Part shown: one piece after another, positions 46,595-57,355 of the stretch
Layout: each line of letters opens with the position of its first letter
Numbering within the stretch: position 1 is the first letter of the stretch
DNA from: Pseudorasbora parva
Lineage: Eukaryota > Chordata > Actinopteri > Cypriniformes > Gobionidae
Direction: 5' to 3'
DNA: 64,000 bases
Assembly (NCBI RefSeq): GCF_024679245.1
Contig: NC_090191.1
Span: 2,252,778 to 2,316,777, forward strand
Translations under genes and position numbers: made by a program
The notes under the pieces: model-generated
The model's input: only the letters and a program-made list of their open reading frames with translations
The model's database searches: none
What the model was told of the DNA's origin: nothing

Positions 46595-47484
46595 TGTGTT
46601 TGGATTTTTGAGGTATCACACACCCCTAACATGTCAGGAGTGCAGTAACAGGGTTTGCTCACTTAGCTCTGTTTCCGGATATGAAATATGAATTTGTCTT
46701 TTATTTAATTTATTAAATTTTATTCATTTTATATTTACTTTTGCTGAAACACTAAAGAGTCAAATGAATATTGCCTGTGCTATTGTCTGTACCTCTTACT
46801 GAGAGAAAGCACTTGCTATCAGCATGCTTTGTTTTAGAACTGGAGCTTAATCAGCTCCAACCTCGGAGAGACTGTGTATGTGTGCAATATTCTGTGTTAC
46901 AGATCAGTGTTGAGGTGGTCTGGATATCCCACAATGGACATCCTAAGAGATGAGTTGTTATTCTGGGCAAGCTGGCGCCTGCTCCAGATCTGGATATTCA
47001 CTACGGGACTAAAGGAGAATTTAGGTGCTATCAGAAATTTGATAATTCCCACTTCTGAAGTCATGATTACGAGCTCATGCCATTCAAATTTTGAAATGAG
47101 AAGGCGTTCATGTGCAATTTTTTTTACCTAGGAAACTCGTATTTACGATTAGCACGTGAATGCAGCATAATTCTGGGGTGACAATGTGTGGAAATTTACT
47201 ATGACTGTTCATTGTCTCTGAGCCAATTAAAACCATCCACCTTAGAGTAATGATGTGGATAGACCTTGAAAACAGTATAACCGTTAGGACAATTGTATAT
47301 TGGAACGGCGAGACGACGAGACTGGGAGAGAGGGAGCACAGCCTACAAACTCCTTCTGTGACTTAAAGCTTTCTTTGGTTAATGAAACTGCAAACTATTC
47401 TTAAGTAAATTTTAGTTGCACTCCTGACTCTTGGTCTTCATTTTTCACTACTGGTCGTGGGTCATGTACTGTTAACCCCTAACA
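46595..47484 (+). mobile_element. Solo LTR of a BEL/Pao-type element
   Basis: This 890-bp block (TGTGTTTGGATTTTTGAGG ... gttaacccctaaCA) is the inverted counterpart of 59205-59959, which directly adjoins BEL/Pao coding remains. No internal region follows here, so it is a solo LTR. A target duplication was not seen; termini are good to within a few bases. Confidence 0.6.
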
Positions 47485-47720
47485 CTTTAAAAGACAGACC
47501 AGAAGGTTTTTAGTGCACCCAGTCTTAAAGAACAGAGAGTCTGAAGGGGAGTATGCTAAACTTGTACAGGAGCTAAAACTTTACCATAGGCGGTTCCACA
47601 TTTATTTCCAATGTCCGTGGGACAATTTGAGGAGCTCCTCCAGAGACAGTAGCAGTGCATCTGATTAGTATATCTTGGCAGATACCCCTAAAGAATGTGC
47701 CATAGTTATAGGAGCGATAC
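47485..47720 (+). pseudogene. Harbinger-type transposase N-terminal scrap
   Basis: The + strand reads LKNRESEGEYAKLVQELKLY, then HRRFHIYFQCPWDNL, with a TAG just before. Spacing and residues resemble the region before the catalytic core of Harbinger transposases (EYxxLVQEL...RFxxYF). No catalytic triad is present. Confidence 0.45.
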
Positions 47721-47937
47721 CATCAGAATTTACCATGCTCTTAATATACTAAACAACTTTGGAAAAATATTGAGGCTTTTATTAATGATAATGCTTGCTT
47801 GTTACAAATTTAATGTATTTTCTTTGTAAATTTTATTACCAATCTTTCATGTCTTTTTGAAAGATTATCATATTTTTTTTTAACATTATTTCATCCTCTG
47901 TAAATAAGACAGCAAGTAATTTATATACCCTAATTAG

Positions 47938-48161
47938 TAAACTCTTTCTTTGGTAGTTATTCTTTAGCACATCATTCACCAACAAGCATTTAAATGTGTA
48001 TTTCAACAACAATTCAACTGATGTGTTTTATTTATTGTATGTGAATGTCTACACACATCTGTGACTTGAGCATGTGATCAGGACTTTTATTTTGTAGTGG
48101 AGATGTGACGTCATAAGGCTGCGCCGTGCTCCTGCATCTGTTGTGATTCTGCTGAAGAAAG
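47938..48161 (+). promoter_or_regulatory. Gene C promoter and 5' noncoding exon, with CRE
   Basis: The third copy of the promoter block: TGACGTCA at 48106-48113, aggctgcgccgtgctcctgc (one change from A), and first-exon donor ctgaagaaag|gtttgt at 48161. Homology to A and B starts near gtaaactctttctttggtag, shorter than between A and B. Confidence 0.7.
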
Positions 48162-48789
48162 GTTTGTGTTTTAAGCTTTTAAATCAATGCAAACTGTTCA
48201 GGCAATTTTATAGTTTTAACAAGAAATATTGAATTAATGTTTGATTATTGAACTTAACATTCTAATGCTTTATCAGACATTAATGGATGTTATTTTGTCT
48301 GAGTAAAGCTCATTCATCCATGAGTGACAGAAAAGCTGCATCTCATTTCTTTCTATATATTGTGATTTATGAAAGTCAACACAGGTTTTCCTGGCTCAAA
48401 ATGAGGAGGAGGGTTTAAATGTATCATTCATATGATGATTTGATGCTGGTTGTTTGATATTCAAAAATTTAAGGAACGTCTCTAAAGTTACATACGACAT
48501 TCGGACATTGGTATACATACACATTTCTAATTTCAATATCATTTGAACAGAATATGTAAAAGCTGTGCATCATAGATGAAACCTAGATCAACGTTTTACA
48601 ATTGGTTTTGATACTGTAAGTCATTCCTATTGCTATTAAAGTTAGAAATGTGTATGCCAATGTTGAATGTATTTTTATAGATTGTTCCTAAATTGATCGA
48701 TGGGGCAGTTTAAGATTTCCTAACTACAGAAAAGATGAGATTTTGTAAGATAAGGATCCTAAAAAGTTAAGATTTGCTTCTGTAATACA
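48162..48789. other. Gene C intron 1, no feature
   Basis: The first roughly 140 bp are similar to A and B intron 1; the rest is not recognised. Confidence 0.4.
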
Positions 48790-49601
48790 TAAAGGGTTAC
48801 TTCAGCGATTAGCATATGGCTTTGTATCAGTAGAAATCCTGGAGTATAATCAAATGATTGTGCTTTCCCCCCTCATATCCCTTTGAGACAAGAGATTAAT
48901 GCATTTTATTTCTGGAAATATTCCTCCCGTGACGCAAATTGACGATATTTGCGTCATCTTTAGAATGTTTGTCCAGAGGCTAAAGACTGCAGCCAGCAGA
49001 GGGAGCCATTTCCGCATGTTTTCGACCCGCACATGGGGGATGGGAGATCACACTCACAGCTCAGCTCAGCAGCAGGCATTCATTTAAATGGATGCTAAGC
49101 TATGTAAGTGTTTTAACATCTCAAATTAATTTCTATGAAAGTTAAGCTTCCAAAAGCATGAACTGAAAATGCGCCAGACTGAACACGTGTTGTGACGTAT
49201 GCCGCGAGTGTGATCGCGATTACCTCAGCTCTCATCACGAGAGCTCATCAGCTCATTTATAACGTTAAATGTAATCTGACTCCTAATCTGAGTTAGTGCT
49301 GTGAGACTCATCCGGAAACTCGATCGTTATATTGAACACACACGTTCAGTATTTAATTGTAGTGTCTGTTCTCTAACTCAAGCTCAGTCTCTGTAATCCA
49401 GTAGCAGTGGGTTTGGGAATGGCCTCACAGGGCAGCGAAGCATTCTGGGAATTGTAGTCTTTTATCCCCATGAGACAAATACATTTTCTGTCTTTTCTCA
49501 GTCTAGATGGCACCAAATTCAAAAATAATTTCACATTTCTACTACGTTAATGACCCAGTTTAAATACAGATTCATCTTTCTAGCGCTGAAATACCCCTTT
49601 A
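48790..49601. mobile_element. TIR element (TAAAGGG..TTCAGCG ends) in gene C intron 1
   Basis: Left TAAAGGGTTACTTCAGCGAT and right cagcGCTGAAATACCCCTTTA-type end are inverted. It contains palindromic aaattgacgatatttgcgtc and noncoding DNA only. Gene A and B introns lack it. Confidence 0.65.
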
Positions 49602-50247
49602 ACTTATCATATCTTAAGCAAAGATCTAAGATAGAAAGTTTCCGTAATATGCGCCCAGTAGAATATCTACGTCTGTGTTTGTGGAACAAATGGTCACACT
49701 TTTATTTGTTAAACACAATCCAGAAATGGCTCAAATTATATATTTAGGTCTTCTTTATCATGTAAACAGATATTATAGAAAATAAAAAATACTCTTGTAT
49801 TTTACACACCTTTTTACTGATGTTAAAAACGCTACACGTTAAAAACGCTACACAAAATGATTCACTGAGTCGACCCACTCAAATCACCTCAAACGCTGAT
49901 GACTCCTGCTAGTCAAACATTGTAAATGCAACGAAAACAAACGTTTATGACAACTTCTGCAAACCAACTGCTAATGTTTTCATGAAAATGTAGTTTATTT
50001 AAGCATAAGTGTCTAAATACAAAACAATAAATAATATGAGCTCTTGCAATAATGTTGTAGTATTAAGAGTGTTTTTATGGGAAGTTTTAGGAGAGTTTCT
50101 GATCTACTGAACTAGAGCTATTTGAGACACTCAGAGATTTAGCTTTGATGTGTATTTCTTTCTGTTAAATTATCTTAAACAGGACAAACACACAGAAAAA
50201 CTCCTGGTGGAGCAACTGAGATCCAAGTGACGCTGTTATTTCAAAAG
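49602..50247. other. Gene C intron 1 end and 5' untranslated sequence
   Basis: A good acceptor (tctgttaaattatcttaaacag, AG at 50181-50182) precedes about 65 bases of untranslated sequence before the ATG. This leader differs from those of A and B. No other feature. Confidence 0.45.
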
Positions 50248-51028
50248 ATGGCATTTATTAAAGAGAAGAGTGAAGACGTGAAGATTGAAGAAACATTGGG
50301 AGTCAAACATGAAGAAACTGAGGATCAAACAAAGATGGCGTTTATTAAAGAGGAGAGTGAAGACGTGAAGATTGAAGAAACATTGGGAGTCAAACATGAA
50401 GAAACTGAGGATCAAACAAAGATGGCGTTTATTAAAGAGGAGAGTGAAGACGTGAAGATTGAAGAAACATTGAGAGTCAAACATGAAGAAACTGAGGATC
50501 AAACAAAGATGGCGTTTATTAAAGAGGAGAGTGAAGACGTGAAGATTGAAGAAACATTGAGAGTCAAACATGAAGAAACTAAGGAACAAACAAAGATGGC
50601 GTTTATTAAAGAGGAGAGTGAAGACGTGAAGATTGAAGAAACATTGGGAGTCAAACATGAAGAAACTAAGGAACAAACAAAGATGGCGTTTATTAAAGAG
50701 GAGAGTGAAGACGTGAAGATTGAAGAAACATTGAGAAACAAACATGAAGAAACTGGGAAACAAACACAGATCTCGTTTATTAAAGAGGAGAGTGAAGACG
50801 TGAAGATTGAAGAAACATTGAAAGTCAAACATGAAGAAATTGAAGATCAAACAAAGATGGCGTTTATTAAAGAGGAGAGTGAAGATGTGAGGGTTGAAGA
50901 AACATTGAGAGTCAAACATGAAGAAATTGAAGATCAAACAAAGATGGCGTTTGTTAAAGAGGAGAGTGAAGACGTGAAGATTGAAGAAACATTGAGAGTA
51001 AAACATGAAGAATCTGAGGAACAAACAG
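50248..51028 (+). CDS. FiNZ zinc-finger gene C, coding exon 1: nine tandem FiNZ units
   Basis: A single exon holds nine head-to-tail copies of the 29-residue FiNZ unit (87 bp each, starting 50248, 50335, 50422, 50509, 50596, 50683, 50770, 50857, 50944), all in frame. Unit text is MAFIKEESEDVKIEETLRVK then HEETEDQTK with few changes (unit 7 starts Ile instead of Met; unit 8 has VRVE). Copies join as caaaca+aagATG, which removes the splice donor from all but the last, where caaacag|gttggt ends the exon in phase 1 as in A and B. The 260-residue product is highly acidic/lysine rich and contains about 24 hydrophobic-Lys-x-Glu motifs. The start is the first ATG after ttatttcaaaag. Confidence 0.85.
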
Positions 51029-51599
51029 GTTGGTTTTATTCTCAAAGCTCAACTCACACATTTTTTCTTTATTTAAATGTCCAGTTCTACAGAAATGAGA
51101 ATATAATCTCTCTATGTTTGAAGAGTGTCCTAAGTAAAGCACTTTTGTCTTACTTGAAGTAGGTCACCTTATGTGGACAGGCATGTAGATATCAAAAAAT
51201 CTGTCCCGTATTGTTTATAGGTCCACATATAGTTCTATAAACACAAGGATTTTATAGGGGGGCAAATACTAATAGCAAATATAATGAAATCATTTTCACA
51301 ATAAGTAGTAAAGAAGTTCATCTGCGCGTGATTACGTTTTAGTGGCTTTGTTGCCTTAGCGAACGAGTCTTGAGACCGCTGTAAACTTGGGCTTTTTTTG
51401 AAAACATTTTGAGGTCGCATCCACCATTTGAACGCAAGAGGATCTCCAGATATAGAGTTGAATAGAAAAAGGGTTTCAATGGGTCTGTCGAGTAACAAAT
51501 GATGAACCTCAGGAGAACTACAGTTTGCAAAAAAGCATTTCAGTGACGGACACTGCAATGTACTGCTCTTTCTCAGCCTTTTCCTTCTTTTTCTTTAGT
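51029..51599. other. Gene C intron, nothing recognised
   Basis: The first 60 bases resemble the A and B introns after the same donor. A minus frame at 51558-51235 is not recognised. Confidence 0.4.
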
Positions 51600-52080
51600 T
51601 ACCCAGATAGCAGACAAACAAATCAATGTTAATGCATCAACTAAAATATCATTGAATCAATGTTGAGATTTATCATTGATTTTTCATCAGGTTTGCACCC
51701 TGAAATAATGTTATTTCAACGATGAAAAATAGATCAAGATGGACTTAAAATCAATAGTTTTTCAACTAAAATTAAACCACTTATTTAAGTGAATCAATGT
51801 TGAATCAATGTTAATGCATCAATCAAAATATCATTGAATCAATATTGAAATATAACATTGATTTTTCATCAGGTTTGCACCGTGAAATAATGTTGTATCT
51901 TGTGTACAGCAGGATTTTATGCCAGTTAATTGTCTCTTTATTTTAATCAGAGAGCATGTGTGGCTAATCGATATGATTTTGCATCAAAAAGTCACTCAAA
52001 GTAAACACCATCCTTCAGTTGACATGCAAATTTATTTATTTATGCCCCCACAGTTACAACAGGAAATCTCACATCTGAAT

Positions 52081-52349
52081 TTATGACACAAATGAGAAGA
52101 GCCAGGAAAAACATAACAACGTGCATCTGCAAAATGGAAGTAAATACAAATGTAAACTTGCCAATAAATACAGAAATGACACAGTACTACTGAAAGAAAG
52201 AAGGCAGAAGAAAGAATGAAATACTCCAAACTCAGGGGGTTCCACCATGAGCAATGCCCCGAAGCCTTTCAGGATGTAATGGAGCCAGTTCTGCACCGTC
52301 CTAGCAATGATAAACTCTGATGCCTCCTTTTTATCAGCATTTACGGCAT
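52081..52349 (-). pseudogene. Candidate minus-strand exon inside the 3-kb element
   Basis: An acceptor (gttgttttag) precedes an open frame AVNADKKEASEFIIARTVQN then WLHYILKGFGALLMVEPPEF, which decays to hydrophobic text and stops at 52081. A perfect donor on the same strand (aagag|gtaagt) lies at 53466, about 1.1 kb upstream. The protein is not recognised. It could be a remnant of the element's own gene or a captured host exon. Confidence 0.4.
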
Positions 52350-52852
52350 CTAAAACAACAAGAAGTTAATAAATATTTGGAAATGTGATTAATTATACAT
52401 TACAAATATAGCCTACTACAAAATGAAGTGAAACTTGAAATTTTATCAAAATCTTGATATCCCAGTTAAAACGGTAACATTAAATTCAGGACTATTTAAG
52501 GCATTTTAAAATAGACTTTAAAGGACCTGCAGACACACAATGAATGAAAAAGCAAAGTGACTATATCCGGTGTTTTATCTAATAATATTATTGTATTTAA
52601 TAGTAAATAAATAAAGTGTGAAAATGAAACAAGTAAATGAATGACCAAATAGCTAAATTAAGAAAATAAAAGAGGAGCTGTATAGGCTACATGGTGGTTT
52701 GGAAGAGATTTTTTTTCCATTTACAACACTAACTGGAGGCACAACTGTTTACTAAATGTCTGTAGTTTGATATAGCTGCCTACAGAACTTAAAGATCTCA
52801 CTCTTTTCTTGCTGCATTAAAGATTAAACTGTAATGATGTAGTTGTGATCTG

Positions 52853-52975
52853 CTCTCGTGATGATATCTCACAGCTGAAGCAGAGCTGAACTGATTGTAT
52901 TTCCCCTCACAGCGCTAACAGGTCAATTAGTTCTAGTTCTGCTTCAGCTGTGAGATACTCTCACGAGTGGCGAAC
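52853..52975. repeat. Long hairpin, arms about 40 bp
   Basis: ctctcgtgatgatatctcac with agctgaagcagagctgaact (52855-52894) faces agttctagttctgcttcagc with tgtgagatactctcacgag (52930-52968). Confidence 0.8.
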
Positions 52976-53044
52976 ACAATTACTGACAAGCCAGAAATTC
53001 ATCTAACCTTCCGATCGCCTCTGGTTTATACACTGGACGAATAT

Positions 53045-53275
53045 AGGATGATTCAAAATGATTCATCTGTGTGTGCAACGAGTAAGATACGTTTGTGGAT
53101 CCGCGCTGCGCATTCATTGACTTTGTGAGTCGATCCTATATGGTCTCAAAATCCAAATGAATCAAATAGGATCGACTCACAAGTCAATGAATGCATGTGC
53201 AGCAACGTTTCCACAAATGCACATTTTACTCGTTGCACGCACAGATTAATCATCTTAATACTAAAATCATCTCAT
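53045..53275. repeat. Long hairpin, arms about 100 bp
   Basis: The left arm (53049-53141, gatgattc...gcaacgagtaa...gtgagtcgatcctat) is complementary to the right arm (53166-53265, ataggatcgactcac...ttactcgttgc...aatcatc). The best-paired core is tgtgagtcgatcctat. The loop is about 25 bases. Confidence 0.8.
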
Positions 53276-54055
53276 AAAATAGATGAACACCTCACAACAA
53301 ACTGGCCGTTGGTTGTGTAACTTATGAGGGCGTTCATGTGACTCTATTAACATTGCAGTTCACTCTGACTCGCTCAGGAGAAGCACACAAGTTGTAAAAC
53401 ATAAAGATGAATAAATATTAATTGAATAAATTGAATTTTATAAATATATTTTTGTAGGCCACTTACCTCTTAAAAACACGGTCGTTGTCCTGTGTCTCTT
53501 TTTCGCGATTGAAGTCTGTTCAGCTGCGCTTGCTTTGGTTGATTGGTGGATGTCTTGAAGGTGCATTACCGCCACCTGCTGGATTGGATTGTGGCGCATT
53601 CGATAGGGACATATTCTAAATTCTTTATTAACCCTGTATTCTTTAGATAAAAAATGAAATGCATGTACATTCTACATGATTTAAATAATAATAATAGCCT
53701 ACATTTTTATTTATTTAAAACTGATAGACTAAATTTATGGTAGAAGTTCTTTGTTTTGTTTTTTATTGTTGTTTTTTTTACATTTTTTATTATAATAACA
53801 TGAAACACAGAATGACTACATGCCAGTAAGCAGGAAAACAATATGCCTTTTAAAAAGATTCATAGTTTTTACAGCTTTCTTATTGGAAGAGTCAGAAATC
53901 AAACACACATACAATTTTAACTCTTCCAGATAAAGGTTAAAGAAAGGCTTACAATTACAAAATTTACATTTATGTATTCTTTGTTAATCCACACACTCGT
54001 TGGTGTACTCATCGTATCCTTTGAGGATAATAAATGTGCTCACATTCACACAAAT

Positions 54056-54278
54056 TAGGGGTGTAGCGATTTGTTTTAACAACGATTCGATTCGACTGAA
54101 ATGAAACAGTCACACTGATTTCAATTTTTGGCAAAAAAAATTACTGAATCGATTTCAAATCGCTGAATTGTTTCGGATCATATCGTTCTAAAGGAACCAA
54201 TATCGTCCTTTAATCGTATCGACAACCTCAAATCGTGATACAAATCGAATCATTGTTAAACTAATCGTTACACCCCTA
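54056..54278. mobile_element. hAT MITE, 223 bp, copy 2
   Basis: Same family and length as 10634-10856 in opposite orientation. Perfect 8-bp target duplication acacaaat (54048-54055 and 54279-54286). Nested in the 51600-54609 element. Confidence 0.92.
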
Positions 54279-54609
54279 ACACAAATGTACCCAATTGATT
54301 TGGACTTGCCTTAACATGTTGAATAATGTGACAGATAGATTGACCGTAAGCCCCACCGGTGGAGAATTAAGATGACCAAACATCAGCATTGATTCAATGT
54401 TTGTCTTTTCAACACTGAAAAGCATGGAATTATCAACATTGATCCAATATTATTTAGCAGTGAATTTTCAACATTGGTCCAGTATGGTTTTAGCATTGAA
54501 TTTTCAACATTGATCCAATATTACTTAGCATTGAAATTTCAACCTCAACCAAAATGATGATTCTGATGGAATTTCAACATTGAATCAATGTCACAATGCT
54601 ATCTGGGTA

Positions 54610-55360
54610 TCCTCCTGACGTTTTTTGACATGAACAGCATGTGTTCTGATCATGTCCTTCGTCCTATCCGATTTAACTCCGTTCCAGCTGCTGACAGTTC
54701 TGGCCTCAAGTCATTGAGGAAAATGTTGCACTTGTCCATATCCCACCGACTCAGGGTTTTCTCTTTCTGGGGGGCTGTGACATTCAAATTGAATTGAACT
54801 AAATTGAAAGCATTTATTATCATTGTATTTGCATACAATGAAATTAGGAGTGCAGCTCCAGAATGATGGTTGAAAGACATACATATAACCAGGCAACCAT
54901 TACCACAAGAAAACAAACTGTATTAATTATTTTAACGTTGATAATGTTCTTTACATTGTCATTATAAGTGATTACTGTCACTTTAAATGATCTTCCGCTG
55001 TCGCACATGATGAAGTCGCAGTTACAAAACGCGTGACTGTCCCCCACCTGCTCCTCTTCAAAAAATTACATTTGCTGCCCCATTGATCAATGTATTTACA
55101 TGAGGGTTTTGGTTTTTTGCCAGGAGTGCCTTCCGTCTCTATCGTTAGTTACGTCCATCATCCGCCTCGGTTTTGTTTTTTTCCCCGCGTTGTCACTCGT
55201 CATCTGACCTCACACACTAACCTCGTGACAACAGCCACCTATAGTGTAGGCAGTTATCGCGAGGCTAATTACAGAGCTCAGATTGGAAATGTTTTTGTTT
55301 TTTTTACTCCGGTATTATTATTATTTAATAACGCAGGTTAAAATACGGGTGATTTAGGGG
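54610..55360. other. Gene C intron, old LINE-like scraps only
   Basis: ttgaaagcatttattatcat at 54804 resembles a LINE 3' end. The GC-richer 55110-55260 part is not recognised. No gene supported. Confidence 0.3.
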
Positions 55361-57140
55361 AAAATATGAATACGGGAAAATGGCTACAGATTCAGCTGCT
55401 TGAATTAAGATCGGAAGGTCATTCGACCAGCTAGGAATGGTCCAGGAAAAGGTCAGTGAGAGAGAATTCATGTCTCTTTGGGATGGAGCCACAAGGTGTC
55501 GTTCAGTTGCAGAACGCAAGTTTTTGGATGGTCTTTAAATCTGAAAAAGCCGGTGACGGTGACCAAGAGATGGTGGCTGCTTTGTAGGCGAGCACCAGTG
55601 CCTTGAATTTGATGTGTGGCCATTGGCAGCCAGTGCAGTCTAATGAAGAGAGGCGTGACGTGCGCTCTCTTCGGCTGCTTTTTTGGATCAGACCACTCTC
55701 ACTGCTGCATTCTGGATCAGTTTGATTTGATTTGTTTTGATAGTGCATCCCAGAAGTAGCCTGACAAGCCAGACCCACATCAAGATGTTTGGTCTAGAAA
55801 CTCACCATTGATAGCTCAATCCGAGGGGCGGGATAAACGGTTGTCTTTCAAACTCCCTCTGCACGCGATTGGATAGCGCTACACCAACCAGAGCACGAAG
55901 GTGAAGCGGAGCTCGTTGACAGATTAAACATTTGCTGTATAAACATTGCAAAACTCCGAACACATCTTCCCTTCTTAAGAATGACTTCAGTGCTGTTCTT
56001 TGTTCTTTTCTCAGAGAAAAGCTTAACTCCAAGTCTTCCAGAGTCGCGGTCAAAGCTGATTCGAAAGACTGCCGTTCGCCAGTTTTTGTGTTTATTAGAA
56101 ACACACAAATGCAACTCGGCCGTCGTCATTATGGCCCCACCCACCGACTCAATACACGATGTGATTGGCCCGGCAAGAGTTTGGCTTTTACAGCTCAGAA
56201 GGGTATTGAGAGTTGCTTGACGACACTCGTGAGCAGATTTGCTGCCGTTAGGGTGCGTCTAGATTTCTAGGTTATGCCAGAAGGCCAGCTAGAAGAGCAT
56301 TACAGAATGTACATCCCAATGTTGTATATCGTAAATCTGCAGGACCGGGCTGTTGTAGTAATGTGCTCAGTGAAGTTTAACTGGTCATCAGTCACAACTT
56401 TAAGGTTCCTGGCTGTCCTGGGTGGAGTTATGGTTGATGAACCTAGCTGAATGGAGAAATTGTGATGAAGTGTTGGGTTGGTTGAGACCACAAGCAGTTC
56501 AGTCTTTCCACGGTTGACTTGAAGGTGATGCTCCTTTATCCAGTCAGAAATGTTTGTCAGTCAGGCAGCGATACGAACAGCGGCTGTAGGATCATCTGGT
56601 TAAAATGATAAGTAGAGTTGAGTGTCATCAGCATAGCAGTGATAGGAAAAGCCATGTTTCTGAATGAAAGAGCCTAATAATGACATGGAGAATAGAAGTA
56701 GTCAAAGCGCAAATATGACTTAGACATTTAACCTCTCCACGACACCCTAATTGACCTACCTGAGAGGTAAGACTTGAACCACCAGAGAGCAGTTCCTGAT
56801 ATGCCCATCTTCATGTGTATTGATAGGAGTATCTGATGGTTGACTGTGTAAAAAGCAGCAGACAGATTTCTGCCTCGGAGAGCAGAGAGAAGGAGGGGAG
56901 CGTGTGTGTTAGTTGTTGAGATATGCGTGTCAGTTTGTGGTGAGGAGAATTGGCTGCTCATGGAGGTGGTTTTGTTTGTGAAGAATGATGCAAAGTCATC
57001 AGCTGTAAGATGTCTGGATGAAAGGGGGCAAAAGCTGTCTAAGCAAGATGTTGAAAAAGAGATAACTTGAGAAACAGCCTGCTCCTTGGACAAGATAATT
57101 GGAAGCCTTTCTCCCTCATGCAATGGTGGCTCTTGCAAGT
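55361..57140 (-). mobile_element. L2-like LINE fragment, minus strand, interrupted
   Basis: Minus text includes HLTADDFASFFTNKTTSMSS, LSAAFYTVNHQILLSIHMK, GISGTALWWFKSYLSGRSI, and further left SRLDYCN-type and DCTGCQWPH pieces. The usual Asp of SAAFDTVNH is Tyr, and large parts of the reverse transcriptase are deleted. The helicase-associated element at 55757-56274 is inserted in it. Confidence 0.7.
55757..56274 (-). mobile_element. Helicase-carrying non-autonomous DNA transposon, 518 bp
   Basis: Ends TAGCCTGACAAGCCAGAC and, inverted, gtctagatttctaGGTTA are imperfect TIRs flanked by cccagaag / gccagaag (8 bp, one mismatch). The minus strand encodes FESALTATLEDLELSFSLRK, EQRTALKSFLRREDVFGVLQ, that is the N-terminal Gln-motif part of a RecQ-like superfamily-2 helicase. 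The Walker A position is degenerate (CLYSKC where GxGKS is expected). The superfamily is not identified. Confidence 0.7.
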
Positions 57141-57355
57141 CTCCCTCTTACTCTCAAAAGACCATTGTCCAGCACTGAATCTGAATGTCCCTTTTTCTCT
57201 TGACAGTAGCTCCTGCCTTCAATGCAATAATCTCATCAAGAAATCTCTCGCTGATAATCCTGAATAATAGCGAATTCTGCTTTCATGATATCATCTGCAG
57301 TCAATTATTTTCCACCCATTTTGGCCTTCCTCTTTCTTGTTGTATTAAATCTATT

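Larger units (their letters stand above)
51600..54609. mobile_element. 3-kb TIR element (TACCCAGATAGCA ends) in gene C intron
   Basis: TACCCAGATAGCA (51600) and TGCTATCTGGGTA (ending 54609) are exact inverted ends. Subterminal repeats of gaatcaatgttgaa / ttcaacattgatcc type fill both sides. It carries exon-like minus-strand pieces, two long hairpins and a nested hAT MITE. No transposase and no clear target duplication; the superfamily is unknown. Confidence 0.75.

Noticed and set aside
50236..51045. 269-codon minus-strand frame opposite the FiNZ repeats
   Set aside because: Antisense shadow of the 87-bp repeat; each unit lacks a stop for the same reason.
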